Assembly: GCA_041745295.1 (NCBI GenBank) | Contig: JBGTJE010000071.1 | Location: 1 to 64,000, forward strand | Source of the DNA: JANMEB01 sp041745295 | GTDB taxonomy: Bacteria > Planctomycetota > Planctomycetia > Pirellulales > Pirellulaceae | DNA: 64,000 nt | Reading direction: 5' to 3' | Shown: one piece after another, positions 9,401 through 18,000 of the stretch | Position numbering within the stretch: position 1 is the first letter of the stretch | Layout of the letters: each line of letters starts with the position of its first letter | Translations under genes and position numbers: made by a program | The notes under the pieces: generated by a model | The model's input: the letters and a program-made list of their open reading frames with translations, nothing else | Told to the model about the DNA's origin: nothing | Database searches by the model: none

Positions 9401-9665
9401 GAACTTTCCCATGCGGCTCAACAACCGACTCAGTAGCCTGGTCAATATCGCGGCTTCTGCGGAGGCTCGCCCGACCAAGCAGGTCGTCGAGTTACGAAGC
9501 GAATTAGTGAAGGCAATCGACGAACAATTATCGAAACTGAAGACGCTTGTGGACAGCGACTTGCAAACGCTCAACGGCGCCATCCGCGAACGTCAGATTC
9601 CACCGATCTTCAGCCAGCCGCCACCCCCGCCGAAACCGAAGCCTAAAGAAGAGCCGAAAAAGTAG
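6486..9665 (+). CDS. Large exported BNR/Asp-box beta-propeller protein (VPS10/sortilin-like)
   Basis: Secreted protein of 1059 residues with an N-terminal signal peptide (SIARRFFSAAVFCLIVLSNAFAAQ). At least ten Asp-box repeats of the form S/T-x-D-x-G-x-T-W are visible: RTEDAGTTW, KSTDGGQTW, RSRDGGTTW, KSTDGGDHW, RSDDAGKTW, RSRDGGKSF, KTTDEGQSW, TRDGGTKW, HTKDYGKTW and SWDNGQNW. They predict one or two seven- to ten-bladed beta-propellers. After about residue 760 there is a beta-rich domain, then a helical region with charged coiled-coil character, then a proline-lysine tail (PPPPPKPKPKEEPKK). Similar proteins are often labelled glycosyl hydrolase, but no catalytic residues support this. GGAG lies 9 bases before the ATG. 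Confidence 0.85.
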   Translation: MSISIARRFFSAAVFCLIVLSNAFAAQGRQATDGNPDEPLMKSLKFRQIGPFRGGRSAAVVGSKERPHTFFMGACGGGVWRTEDAGTTWKNISDGFFGGSIGSIAIADSDPNVMYVGGGEVTVRGNVSHGDGIWKSTDGGQTWSHAGLADSRHIPRVRIHPTDANLVYAAALGHLFGPNQERGVYRSRDGGTTWERILFANDEAGAVDLIMDPNNPRVLYASTWKIKRTPYSLESGGEGSGLWKSTDGGDHWTNITRHPGLPTGTVGIIGVTVSPLDSNRLWALVEAADGGLFRSDDAGKTWSNINADRNLRQRAWYYTRVFAGPKNIDEVYVANVQFWRSRDGGKSFSNIDTPHGDHHDLWIDPENDQRLIIADDGGAQVSFNGGATWSTYENQPTAQFYRVIADNHFPYRIYGAQQDNSTIRISHRSLSGSIGERDWESTAGGESGFIAPDPDDPEIVYGGSYGGDLTRFDHRTRQSRSIDVWPDNAVGRGAEELKYRFQWNYPILFSPHQPKTLYTAANVLFKTTDEGQSWTAISPDLTRNDQSKLGPSGGPITKDNTTVEYYCTIFSVAESTHEPGVIWTGSDDGLVHITRDGGTKWDNVTPTDLPEWAQINSIEIDPFEKGGAYIAATRYKLDDFRPYLYHTKDYGKTWSAISSGIDPKHFTRVVRADRKRAGLLYAGTENGMYFSWDNGQNWKPYQLNLPIVPITDLAIANDDLIVATQGRSFWIFDDLTRLHQWNPEITKQVVHFFASRPVYRLAGGAGGDSLTRGQNVPEGIELRFWLRDKPADDANLKLEIVGSDGKAIRTFVPKPEKELQQLELKVDAGINVTRWNLHHPPAETFDGMVLWGGGTQGPNALPGKYKARLSINDENREIDFEILKDPRLPTSDSDFREQFEFLIQVRDKLTEVHRAIKQIRDIRSQIDALNARLANDETLKPLVEQGTKLGEQLSEIEKALYQTESKSSQDPLNFPMRLNNRLSSLVNIAASAEARPTKQVVELRSELVKAIDEQLSKLKTLVDSDLQTLNGAIRERQIPPIFSQPPPPPKPKPKEEPKK

Positions 9666-9732
9666 GCTTATTCGCGCGCCTGGTTTGGCCGTCTCCGGCG
9701 CAGACGGTCTTCGCGTTATCATATGCGACCGA

Positions 9733-10662
9733 ATGTCGACTCTCAAAGCGTTACTCGATCTGTTGATTGATTACGCCGGGCTTTTCCCACCCGCCGAGCT
9801 GGCGATGCGCCCCGCAGTGGAAAACTATCAATCGTATTTGCGCGGTCCATACCGCTGGATCTTGGGGCGGTTTATCGTTCCCGCCAAACGTTTGCGCGAG
9901 TTCGAGGCAGCGCTAGGTGAATTGCAGTTTAGGCCCAGCGACGAACGGCCGTGGCAGGTCAGTGCGCTGGTGGCGCCGGCAAGCCAATGGGAACAATTCC
10001 AAGCCGACGTGAATGAGGTCGACGAGTTTAACGCTCGGCAACAAGAGCACGGAAAGCCATGTGCAATCATCGACACCGTCGAAGGCAAAGCGGAAGACGA
10101 CGTCGATATTGCCGCAGCCGCAGAACATTTTACGAGCGAGATCGCGTTGTTTCTAGAATTGCCGATCGACAATCGCTTGAGCAAATTATTGCGCGAATTG
10201 GAAAAGGCGAGCAGCGTTCGCGAAGTCTTTGCCAAAGTCCGCACCGGGGGGATCGTTCCCGAGGCCATTCCGCCGGCGGATCGCGTCGCTGAGTTTATCG
10301 CCAGCTGCTCTGCCCACAACATCCGCTTCAAAGCAACGGCGGGGCTGCATCACCCGATTCGGGCCAAGTATCCATTAACCTACCGTGATTCGTCACCATC
10401 CGCGGTCATGTACGGATTTCTCAATGTATTCGTCGCAGCGTGTGCGGCCCACGACGATCATCGCGGCATCGCACGGATCGAGGAAATTCTCACTGAGTCC
10501 GATCACACACAGTTTCAATTTGGTGCCGAAATCATTGCTTGGCGTGGAAATTCGTGGTCGATGGACCTCGTCCGAAGTGCTCGAGAACAAGCCGTGAGTT
10601 TCGGTTCCTGTTCGTTCGTCGAACCGGTCGACGATTTGCGCAAGTTGAAGCTGTTATCCTGA
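9733..10662 (+). CDS. Conserved protein of unknown function next to fumarylacetoacetase
   Basis: Cytoplasmic protein of 309 residues without signal peptide or membrane segment. ATG at 9733 is chosen because the longer frame runs back into the preceding gene. I do not recognise a named domain. The alternating beta/alpha pattern and the stretch FIASCSAHNIRFKATAGLHHPIR suggest a TIM-barrel-like enzyme fold with conserved Lys and His residues. It precedes the fumarylacetoacetase gene by 137 bases on the same strand, so a role in aromatic amino acid degradation is possible but is only inferred from position. A 76-bp inverted repeat lies in the gap. Confidence 0.6.
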   Translation: MSTLKALLDLLIDYAGLFPPAELAMRPAVENYQSYLRGPYRWILGRFIVPAKRLREFEAALGELQFRPSDERPWQVSALVAPASQWEQFQADVNEVDEFNARQQEHGKPCAIIDTVEGKAEDDVDIAAAAEHFTSEIALFLELPIDNRLSKLLRELEKASSVREVFAKVRTGGIVPEAIPPADRVAEFIASCSAHNIRFKATAGLHHPIRAKYPLTYRDSSPSAVMYGFLNVFVAACAAHDDHRGIARIEEILTESDHTQFQFGAEIIAWRGNSWSMDLVRSAREQAVSFGSCSFVEPVDDLRKLKLLS

Positions 10663-10694
10663 TTAGTCTTGGCTCGCAAAACTTGACCTAATAT

Positions 10695-10770
10695 TGTGTG
10701 CCACTGGCTCTGCCAGTGTTGCACCCTCATGTCAGTGACCACCAAACACTGGCAAAGCCGGTGGCACACA
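10695..10770. repeat. Dispersed inverted repeat (TGTGTGCCACTGG family)
   Basis: Arms 10695-10720 and 10745-10770 are 26 bp each, match at 24 positions and are separated by a 24-base loop. The arms begin with TGTGTGCCAC. It lies just upstream of the fumarylacetoacetase start at 10800. A GGTGGCAC motif also begins the hairpin at 62625, so the two may be related. Confidence 0.8.
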
Positions 10771-10799
10771 AATCGAATGATTTGGATAAACTATTCCGC

Positions 10800-12158
10800 A
10801 TGAGAACCATCAACGAAACGCACGATCCGAAATTGACGTCTTGGGTGGCGTCGGCCAACGACGTGCAGACAGATTTCGCGATTCAGAATCTTCCCTATTG
10901 CTGTTTTGCAAAGGGCGATGGGCACGACCTCCGAATCGGCGTCGGGATCGGCGATCAAATCCTGGACTTGACCGTTTGCGGCGAGTCCGGCCTGTTGCCC
11001 GATTGGGCCAACGAAGCCGTCGCCACGCGCAGTTTGAACGCGTTGATGGGACTCGGCCCCGATGCCCGGATGACGCTCCGCCGCAGAATCAGTCAATTGC
11101 TTTCGCCCGCTTGCCGCGATTTGCAGGATCATCCCGCTGCGGCGATCGCCTTGGTTGCCCAATCGGCGGTGGAATTCCATCTCCCTTGCCACGTCGGTGA
11201 CTACTCCGATTTTTACGCCTCGATCCACCACGCGACGAACGTCGGCGGCATGATGCGACCCGACAATCCGTTGCTCCCCAATTACAAATACATTCCGATC
11301 GGTTATCACGGCCGCGCGTCGAGTTTGATCATCAGCGGAACGGAGGTGCGCCGGCCGGTGGGGCAGCTGCCGCCCAAAGCAGAAGGAGGCAAGCCTGATT
11401 TCGGGGCGAGTCAATCGCTGGATTACGAATTGGAAGTCGGCGTGTTTGTCGCGCAAGGCAACGCGCTAGGGGATTCGATTCCTCTATCCCGCGCCGACGA
11501 TTGCCTCTTTGGCATCTGCTTAGTCAACGATTGGTCGGCGCGGGACATCCAGCGCTGGGAGTATCAACCACTGGGGCCGTTCTTGGCCAAGTCATTTGCC
11601 ACGACACTATCGCCGTGGGTCGTCACGTTCGAAGCCCTGGTGCCGTTTCGCTGCCCGCTAGAGGCTCGTCCAGCGGGCGATCCCCAGCCGCTTCCCTATT
11701 TGAGCCACAGTGCGGATTCCAAAATGGGCGGCCTGGATCTGAACTTGGAAGTCTTGATTCGCACTGCGCAAATGCGCGTCGCGAATATGGCGGCGCAGCG
11801 AGTCAGCAGCGGAAATTTTCGCAGCATGTATTGGACGCTTGCGCAAATGCTCACGCATCACGCCAGCAACGGATGCAATTTGCAGCCCGGCGATCTGTTG
11901 GCCAGCGGCACGGTCAGCGGGCCCGCCCGCGAGTCCCGCGGCTGCCTGCTCGAATTGACTTGGGATGGCGAGCCGGGCAAAACCGTGCCGGCAACGCAGC
12001 GCACGCCGCTGCAGTTCCCGACCGGCGAACAGCGAACGTTTTTGCAAGACGGCGACGAAGTCATTTTGCGCGGCTGGTGCGAAGCATCCGGTTATCGCCG
12101 GATTGGAGTGGGCGAATGCCGCGGCAGAATCAAACCTCCAAAGAATCCTTCGAAATGA
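10800..12158 (+). CDS. fahA: Fumarylacetoacetase
   Basis: Hydrolyses 4-fumarylacetoacetate to fumarate and acetoacetate, the last step of tyrosine/homogentisate breakdown. The protein has 452 residues, close to the roughly 420 of the family. It has an N-terminal SH3-like part, then the FAH catalytic fold with YSDFYASIHHATNVGGMMRP (metal Asp and catalytic His), DYELEVG (two metal-binding Glu), LVNDWSARDIQRWEYQPLGPFLAKSF, and MYWTLAQMLTHHASNGCNLQPGDLLASGTVSG near the end. ATG at 10800 is used because the longer frame enters the inverted repeat. Homogentisate dioxygenase is not in the window. Confidence 0.93.
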   Translation: MRTINETHDPKLTSWVASANDVQTDFAIQNLPYCCFAKGDGHDLRIGVGIGDQILDLTVCGESGLLPDWANEAVATRSLNALMGLGPDARMTLRRRISQLLSPACRDLQDHPAAAIALVAQSAVEFHLPCHVGDYSDFYASIHHATNVGGMMRPDNPLLPNYKYIPIGYHGRASSLIISGTEVRRPVGQLPPKAEGGKPDFGASQSLDYELEVGVFVAQGNALGDSIPLSRADDCLFGICLVNDWSARDIQRWEYQPLGPFLAKSFATTLSPWVVTFEALVPFRCPLEARPAGDPQPLPYLSHSADSKMGGLDLNLEVLIRTAQMRVANMAAQRVSSGNFRSMYWTLAQMLTHHASNGCNLQPGDLLASGTVSGPARESRGCLLELTWDGEPGKTVPATQRTPLQFPTGEQRTFLQDGDEVILRGWCEASGYRRIGVGECRGRIKPPKNPSK

Positions 12159-12171
12159 AACGCACTTAAAC

Positions 12172-13674
12172 GTGGTTGGCACGAAATCCAATTCGCGAAT
12201 TGCTTATTTGCAAACGGTCGTTCAAGCCCTGGCCCTGCTGATCGGCACGGAGGGTTTGTTGCAAGCGCAGTCGCGTGGCGAACTTCGCGCGCCCGAACGC
12301 CCCAACATCGTCGTGATCTCCATCGATGATCTCGGTTATGCGGATATTCCGCCGTTTGGTCGGCCGCGATATGCGACGCCTAACATCGACCGGCTCGCGC
12401 GGGAGGGCCGCGCCTTCACCGATTTTTCAGTCTCCAGCGCCGTATGCTCGGCTTCTCGCGCGGCGTTATTGACCGGCTGTTATCACATGCGGGTTGGCAT
12501 TTCGGGGGCGCTTGGCCCCAACTCGAACATCGGCTTATCGCCCAAAGAAACGACGATTGCGGAGGTTTGTCGGTCGCGCGGTTATGCGACAGCGTGCGTT
12601 GGCAAATGGCACTTGGGTGATGCAGCCAAATTCATGCCACTGCAACAGGGCTTTGATCACTTCTATGGCTTGCCGTATTCCAACGACATGTGGCCCGGGC
12701 ATCCGGACTTGGTCAAGTTGCCTGCCGACGCGGCAGCCCGCAAATCGAGTTATCCGCAGTTGCGATTATTCCAAGACAACGAAGTCATCGATCCCGAGAT
12801 CACCGCGGAGGATCAAGCTCGTTTGACAACTGACTACACCAAGCGTGCGACCCAATTCATCAGCGATCATCGCGAGCAACCGTTTTTCTTGTACTTGGCC
12901 CATTCGATGGTGCATGTTCCGCTGTTTGTTTCGGCAGCGCATCGGGATAAGTCGGGACTCGGATTATTTGCCGATGTCATGCACGAAATCGATTGGTCCG
13001 TGGGCAAAATCCTTGATGCACTGGAGGAAGCTGGGATCTCCGATCAAACACTGGTCGTCCTTACCTCCGACAACGGACCGTGGCTCTCGTATGGTGCGCA
13101 TGCGGGCAGCGCCGTTCCTTTGCGCGAAGGCAAAGGGACAAGCTTTGAAGGAGGCGTGCGCGTACCGACCATCATGCGCTGGCCGAGGCGAATCCCGGCC
13201 GACACGCGTTGCGATGAGTTCGCGGCAACGATCGACTTGCTGCCGACAGTCTCCAAACTAATCGGGGCCGAGCGGCCGCTGCTTCCAATCGATGGACTGG
13301 ACATTTCAGCGCTCCTGTTTTCCGAAAATCAGATCGAATCACCTCACGCAAGTTATTTTATTTACTACGGCTCGGGAGAGTTGCAGGCGGTTCGCGATCG
13401 GCGCTGGAAGTTGGTTTTCCCTCATCGGTATCGAACTTTGTCCGGTCAGCCCGGCGGCGTCGATGGCTCGCCCATCGCTTACCAACCTGCGGAAATAGAA
13501 TTGTCGTTGTTTGATTTGAAAAATGACGTGGCCGAATCGCGAAATGTCCTCGCGGACCATCCGGAAGTTGTCGCACGCCTGCAAGCCAGTGCGACCGAAG
13601 CTCGCCGCCTTTTCGGGGATCAGCTCACCAATGTAGCGGGCGATGCAATTCGGGGTCCGGGCAAAGTTGATTGA
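12172..13674 (+). CDS. Exported sulfatase (formylglycine type)
   Basis: Hydrolyses sulfate esters, probably from algal or other sulfated polysaccharides, in the periplasm. About 500 residues. The catalytic motif CSASRAALLTG carries the Cys that would become formylglycine in the Cys-x-Ala/Pro-x-Arg pattern. Metal ligands are visible in ISIDDLGYAD and TSDNGPW, and the conserved GKWHLG is present. The start is uncertain: GTG at 12172 gives a plausible signal peptide (KSNSRIAYLQTVVQALALLIG...LQAQS) but no clear ribosome binding site; the open frame extends upstream into fahA in another frame. It follows fahA by only 13 bases. Confidence 0.88.
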   Translation: MVGTKSNSRIAYLQTVVQALALLIGTEGLLQAQSRGELRAPERPNIVVISIDDLGYADIPPFGRPRYATPNIDRLAREGRAFTDFSVSSAVCSASRAALLTGCYHMRVGISGALGPNSNIGLSPKETTIAEVCRSRGYATACVGKWHLGDAAKFMPLQQGFDHFYGLPYSNDMWPGHPDLVKLPADAAARKSSYPQLRLFQDNEVIDPEITAEDQARLTTDYTKRATQFISDHREQPFFLYLAHSMVHVPLFVSAAHRDKSGLGLFADVMHEIDWSVGKILDALEEAGISDQTLVVLTSDNGPWLSYGAHAGSAVPLREGKGTSFEGGVRVPTIMRWPRRIPADTRCDEFAATIDLLPTVSKLIGAERPLLPIDGLDISALLFSENQIESPHASYFIYYGSGELQAVRDRRWKLVFPHRYRTLSGQPGGVDGSPIAYQPAEIELSLFDLKNDVAESRNVLADHPEVVARLQASATEARRLFGDQLTNVAGDAIRGPGKVD

Positions 13675-13914
13675 CAAACGATCGCCGTTTTCACGGCTAT
13701 CTGGCAGCACCACGGAGTGCGAATGGCGTCGTCAGATTCGACGCAAGTGCCTATAATGGACGGCACGGCATCGGCGTGCCTGGCGCCAGGCCGAGATGCG
13801 GGATTTTCTCCATGACGGCCAAAGAAAATTTTCTTGGGCACGGCGCACTTCGCCCGTTCTGTGCGACGCATTCAACCTAATTGACGATATCGGTAGCGAC
13901 GCTGCGCGAACAAA

Positions 13915-15036
13915 ATGCATACCCCAATTCAATGGCGACTGATTTTGGCCCTGATGCTTGGGTTCGCGTGCTGCGCCGCTTTGGGATGCCAGCAGGAGCA
14001 GATCCAAAAATATCGCGTCGCTAAGCTGAATGTTTCGTCGACCACGACTCCCGCGACCAATTCTGGAGCCGGCGAGCAGACTCAGATTTCCAAGGGAGCG
14101 GTCGCGTCGCGAATGGTCGCGGCGATCGTCCAGCGGCCAGAAGCGATGTGGGTGTTCAAGATCTCCGGCCCGCCCGCCGACATCTCCGCAACGGAATCGG
14201 ACTGGCAGGCGTTTTTGGAACAAGTCTCATTTGACGAAAGCAACTTGCCGCAATGGAAGTTGCCGGCGGGTTGGACCGAACTGCCGGGTGACAGCTTTCG
14301 GTATAAGACCTTGACCATATCCGGCGCGCAGCCGCCGCTGGAGCTGGCCGTTTCGCGGCTTCCCCCAGGTCAAGATCTGTTAATGAATGTGAATCGCTGG
14401 CGCGGGCAACTCGCCCTGGACCCCATCCAAGAAGCAGACCTGGAGCCAAGCCTAACAAAACTAACCGTGGGCCAAGAGACGTTTTTGTTATTCGACGAAT
14501 CGGGAGAAGGCACAGGTAGCATGACCAGTCCCGGGCCTAACGTTCGGCCGCCGGCTGCCACGGATGCGACAAACGAGGCGAATGAAACAACGACGTCAAC
14601 CGGCGAGGCCAGCTTACCGTTCGAGTTCACCGCGCCAGAAAATTGGGAACCCGGCCCGACGACAAATTTCACGTTGCGGCGGTTCGTGAAAACGGATGGT
14701 TCGCGGTCGGCTCAATTGGCGATTACGCGATTGCCCACCGCCACCCAATCTTGGGCGGACAACGTTGGCGTTTGGTGTGGCGAGTTGGGAATTCCAGCGC
14801 TCACAACTGCCGAAGTCGACCAACAAACCAAGGAAGTCTCGATCGACGGGCGCGCGGCCAAGTCGATTGCATTGCAATCCGCCGAACCCAAGGGCAGCGC
14901 CAGTCGCATCGTTTGTTGGACCGGCGATTCGGAATCATGGTTTTTCAAGCTGACCGGCGAAGCGAGCTTAGTCGCCGAGTCGCAACCGGCGCTCGATCAG
15001 TTTCTTCAGTCGATTCGATTCAAGGCGCAAAAGTAA
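13915..15036 (+). CDS. Lipoprotein with two related domains, upstream of ccsBA
   Basis: Predicted lipoprotein of 373 residues. The signal peptide ends in the lipobox AALGC (Cys 25). Two segments resemble each other. PAGWTELPGDSFRYKTLTIS...LELAVSRLP...NVNRWRGQLALD in the first half matches PENWEPGPTTNFTLRRF...AQLAITRLP...NVGVWCGELGIP in the second, and MWVFKISGPPADI...FLEQVSF near the start matches WFFKLTGEASLVAES...FLQSIRF at the very end. A low-complexity Thr/Glu/Asn linker joins them. It ends 16 bases before the ccsBA start, so the two are probably co-transcribed and it may serve cytochrome c maturation at the outer face of the membrane. Function otherwise unknown. Confidence 0.75.
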   Translation: MHTPIQWRLILALMLGFACCAALGCQQEQIQKYRVAKLNVSSTTTPATNSGAGEQTQISKGAVASRMVAAIVQRPEAMWVFKISGPPADISATESDWQAFLEQVSFDESNLPQWKLPAGWTELPGDSFRYKTLTISGAQPPLELAVSRLPPGQDLLMNVNRWRGQLALDPIQEADLEPSLTKLTVGQETFLLFDESGEGTGSMTSPGPNVRPPAATDATNEANETTTSTGEASLPFEFTAPENWEPGPTTNFTLRRFVKTDGSRSAQLAITRLPTATQSWADNVGVWCGELGIPALTTAEVDQQTKEVSIDGRAAKSIALQSAEPKGSASRIVCWTGDSESWFFKLTGEASLVAESQPALDQFLQSIRFKAQK

Positions 15037-15052
15037 CTCGGTGGGGAGTTTC

Positions 15053-18000
15053 ATGTCACTGAAACCGATTGTGGAAACGGCGGGTCGGGCGAGCGGGATC
15101 GCGAGCAAGGCCTTGCCGCGCGCGTCCGGGCTGACGTTGCCGAACATGGGTCGCGAGCTGATCGGTGTCATGGCTTCACTCAAGCTCACCGTCGTGCTGA
15201 TGGTGGTCGCCGTGCTTGTGATCTTAACGTTCACATTTCAACTCACGCGGATGGATATTTGGCAAGCCAAGTCGATGCATTTTCCGCACTTGGTGGTGTT
15301 CATTCCGCTACAGACGTTTTTTCCGCCCAAGTGGTTTCCGGACTGGCAATCGGTTCCCGGCGGATTTTTCATGCCCAGCGGTTTTTCGATTCTGACGGCG
15401 ATGCTGCTCAATTTGTTCGCCGCGCATTTGACGCGGTTTCGGATTGTGGGAACGCGCAGTCAGGTCATCGGCGGCGCTGTCTTGATGTCGCTCGGAACGG
15501 CGCTGGCTACGGCGGTGATTTGGAACGGACAAAACCCCTACGGCTTTCAAGTCGAGCCGCCAATCCCTTGGACGACGCTTTGGAATTTGATCCAGGCCGG
15601 TTTGGCTTTGTGCGCGGCCACGAGCTTGTTCGTTGGAATCCGCTTGGGTCCGCAACGGATGATCGAACGGATCGTGATGGTGGGTGGCGGTGTTGGCTTG
15701 GCAGCGTTGTTTACGTTTTTGGCGCTCCGCGGCCCAGCGGCATTTATCGGCGACTCGGCGATGCGGATCCTTTGGCAGTTGCTGCAATGCCTTGCCCCAA
15801 GTTTGGTGATTCTATTTGGCGCGCGGCAGATTTTCGGCCGCAAAGGTGGCATCGTCTTGATTCACGCGGGCGTGGCGATCTTGATGCTGAACGAAATCTA
15901 TACGTCGGTGTTTACCATCGAGCAGCGGATTCAGTTCTTTGAAGGCGACAAAGTCAATCATGCGATTGACTTGCGACACAGCGAGTTGGCGATCGTCGAT
16001 CTTTCCGAACCCGCGCACGAAGTACACGTCGTGATTCCCGATTCGCGATTGGTGATCAACGATTTGCTGCAAGACAGTCTGTTGCCGGTCGACTTGATGG
16101 TCGTGAATTACTATCGCAACTCAACCGTGCAGCCTTTGAAGCAAGGTGAGTCGAGCGCCCCGGCGTCCGCGGGAATCGGACAAATGGCCGTGTTGCGCGA
16201 AATTCCCGCCGTCAGCGGAACCGGGGATCAAGTCGATCAAGCGGGAGCCTATGTCAAAGTATTCGACAAACAGTCGCGGCGAGAATTGGGAACCTACTTG
16301 GTCAGCCAGTCGATCAACGCGTTTGAAGAAGATCGCCGCGCCGATCCAAGTTTTCCGGCGAATGTTTTCACGATTGGGGATCGGAAGTTTCACATTTCCC
16401 TGCGCTTCAAGCGGTATTACAAGCCGTACACGTTGACGTTGAAAGATGTGGAAAAGCAGTCTTACCTCGGCACCACGACGCCGCGACATTTTTCTTCTAA
16501 GTTTCAACTCGAAGACCCCGAGACTGGCATTAACGTCACCCAAAACGTCTGGATGAACAACCCGCTTCGCTATCGGAATGAAACGTTTTACCAAGCCAAC
16601 TATGATGTCCGATCGGGAATGGAACTTTCCGAACTGCAAGTCGTGAAGAACAGCGGCTGGATGATTCCTTACTTCTGCTGCGTGTTCGTCGGCTTGGGCC
16701 TGGTCGTTCAGTTTGGACAATCTCTGGTTGGGTACACCAAGAAATTGGACCAAGAGCTTCGTCGAGCAACGGGCCGCGGAGTCGGCTCGAGTCGCTTTGG
16801 GTGGTGCATTCTGGCGATTCCCTTGGGGATTGTGGTCGGGGGCATGCTCATGGGAACGAAGGTTCCCACCTCGCCCAATGGCATGCGAATGGATTTGCTC
16901 GGCCGAGTTCCGATCGTGCATTTGGGCCGAGCCAAACCTATAGATTCGGTGGCTCGCAGCATCGTGCGCCGATCGGCTGGTTTAGAGAGCGTGCGCATCG
17001 GGGACGATGAGTCCTCGCGAGCGGATGCGGTGGTCTGGTTGGCCGATGTGTTGTTCGCGGGGGAAAAATACGACCAATTCCAGCTATTCAAAATCGACGA
17101 TCCCAATTTGCGAAGCAGCTTGGGGCTGGAGCCTAGAAAGCGATATCGTTACTCGATCGCCGAAGTTCAAGAGTCCGAATCGGTGTTGCAAAAGTTGTAC
17201 GACGACGCTTCGGCCAAATCGGAGGAACGGCTGACCGCGTTTGATCATCGAGCGATGGAACTGTCGCAACTCTTGTTTGAAAGTCGCGAGTTCGGGCGAT
17301 TGCTCAACCCGAATTGGAATGGGAAAAGCGTTCTGGAATTGTATTTTTGGACCGTCATTCCGGACTCGACTCGCACGAATGCGATGCTCATCGCACCGCT
17401 GCCCAGCCAGAAGGATGCCTGGGGATCGCTGAGCACCGGCTTATTCTGCCAAGAAATGGTCGAACGAGCTGAGAAATGGGGCGTGCAAACCTGCAGCGAA
17501 CTCGCGCAACGGGCCGTGCTAGAAGAGAAGGACGCCGTCCGCGATCACGAGATCCGCCTGCGCCTGTTTCAGCTCCTGACCGAAGATGATCAAATTCGCG
17601 AAGGGATGTCGAAAGCCCAATGGCAAAAACACGTGTTTGACCAAATTCGCTCTGCGCCGATGGCCGATCTGGAGAAGCTGGCCGGTCCGATCATCGCCCA
17701 AGTCGACCAACAGCTCGAAGCAGTGATGAACATGCAGGCCCAGTTGATCGCCGAAGACTTGCGCAAGTGGCTCGGCGACGAATCGCTCGCGGCGATTGGC
17801 AAGGTCTACGAATGCCGCTTGCTGTTCGAACTCAAAGACGCATATCAAGCCAACGACGTTGCTCTATTCAACGATCGGCTCAACCAGTATTTGGCCTCGA
17901 TCGAGCAAGTGCCTCCTGCGGGAATCGCCGGGTGGAAGCAATCGTGGGAATCTTACTTCAATCGTTTTTCGCCGTTTTACTTGGCGACCATTTGCTACCT

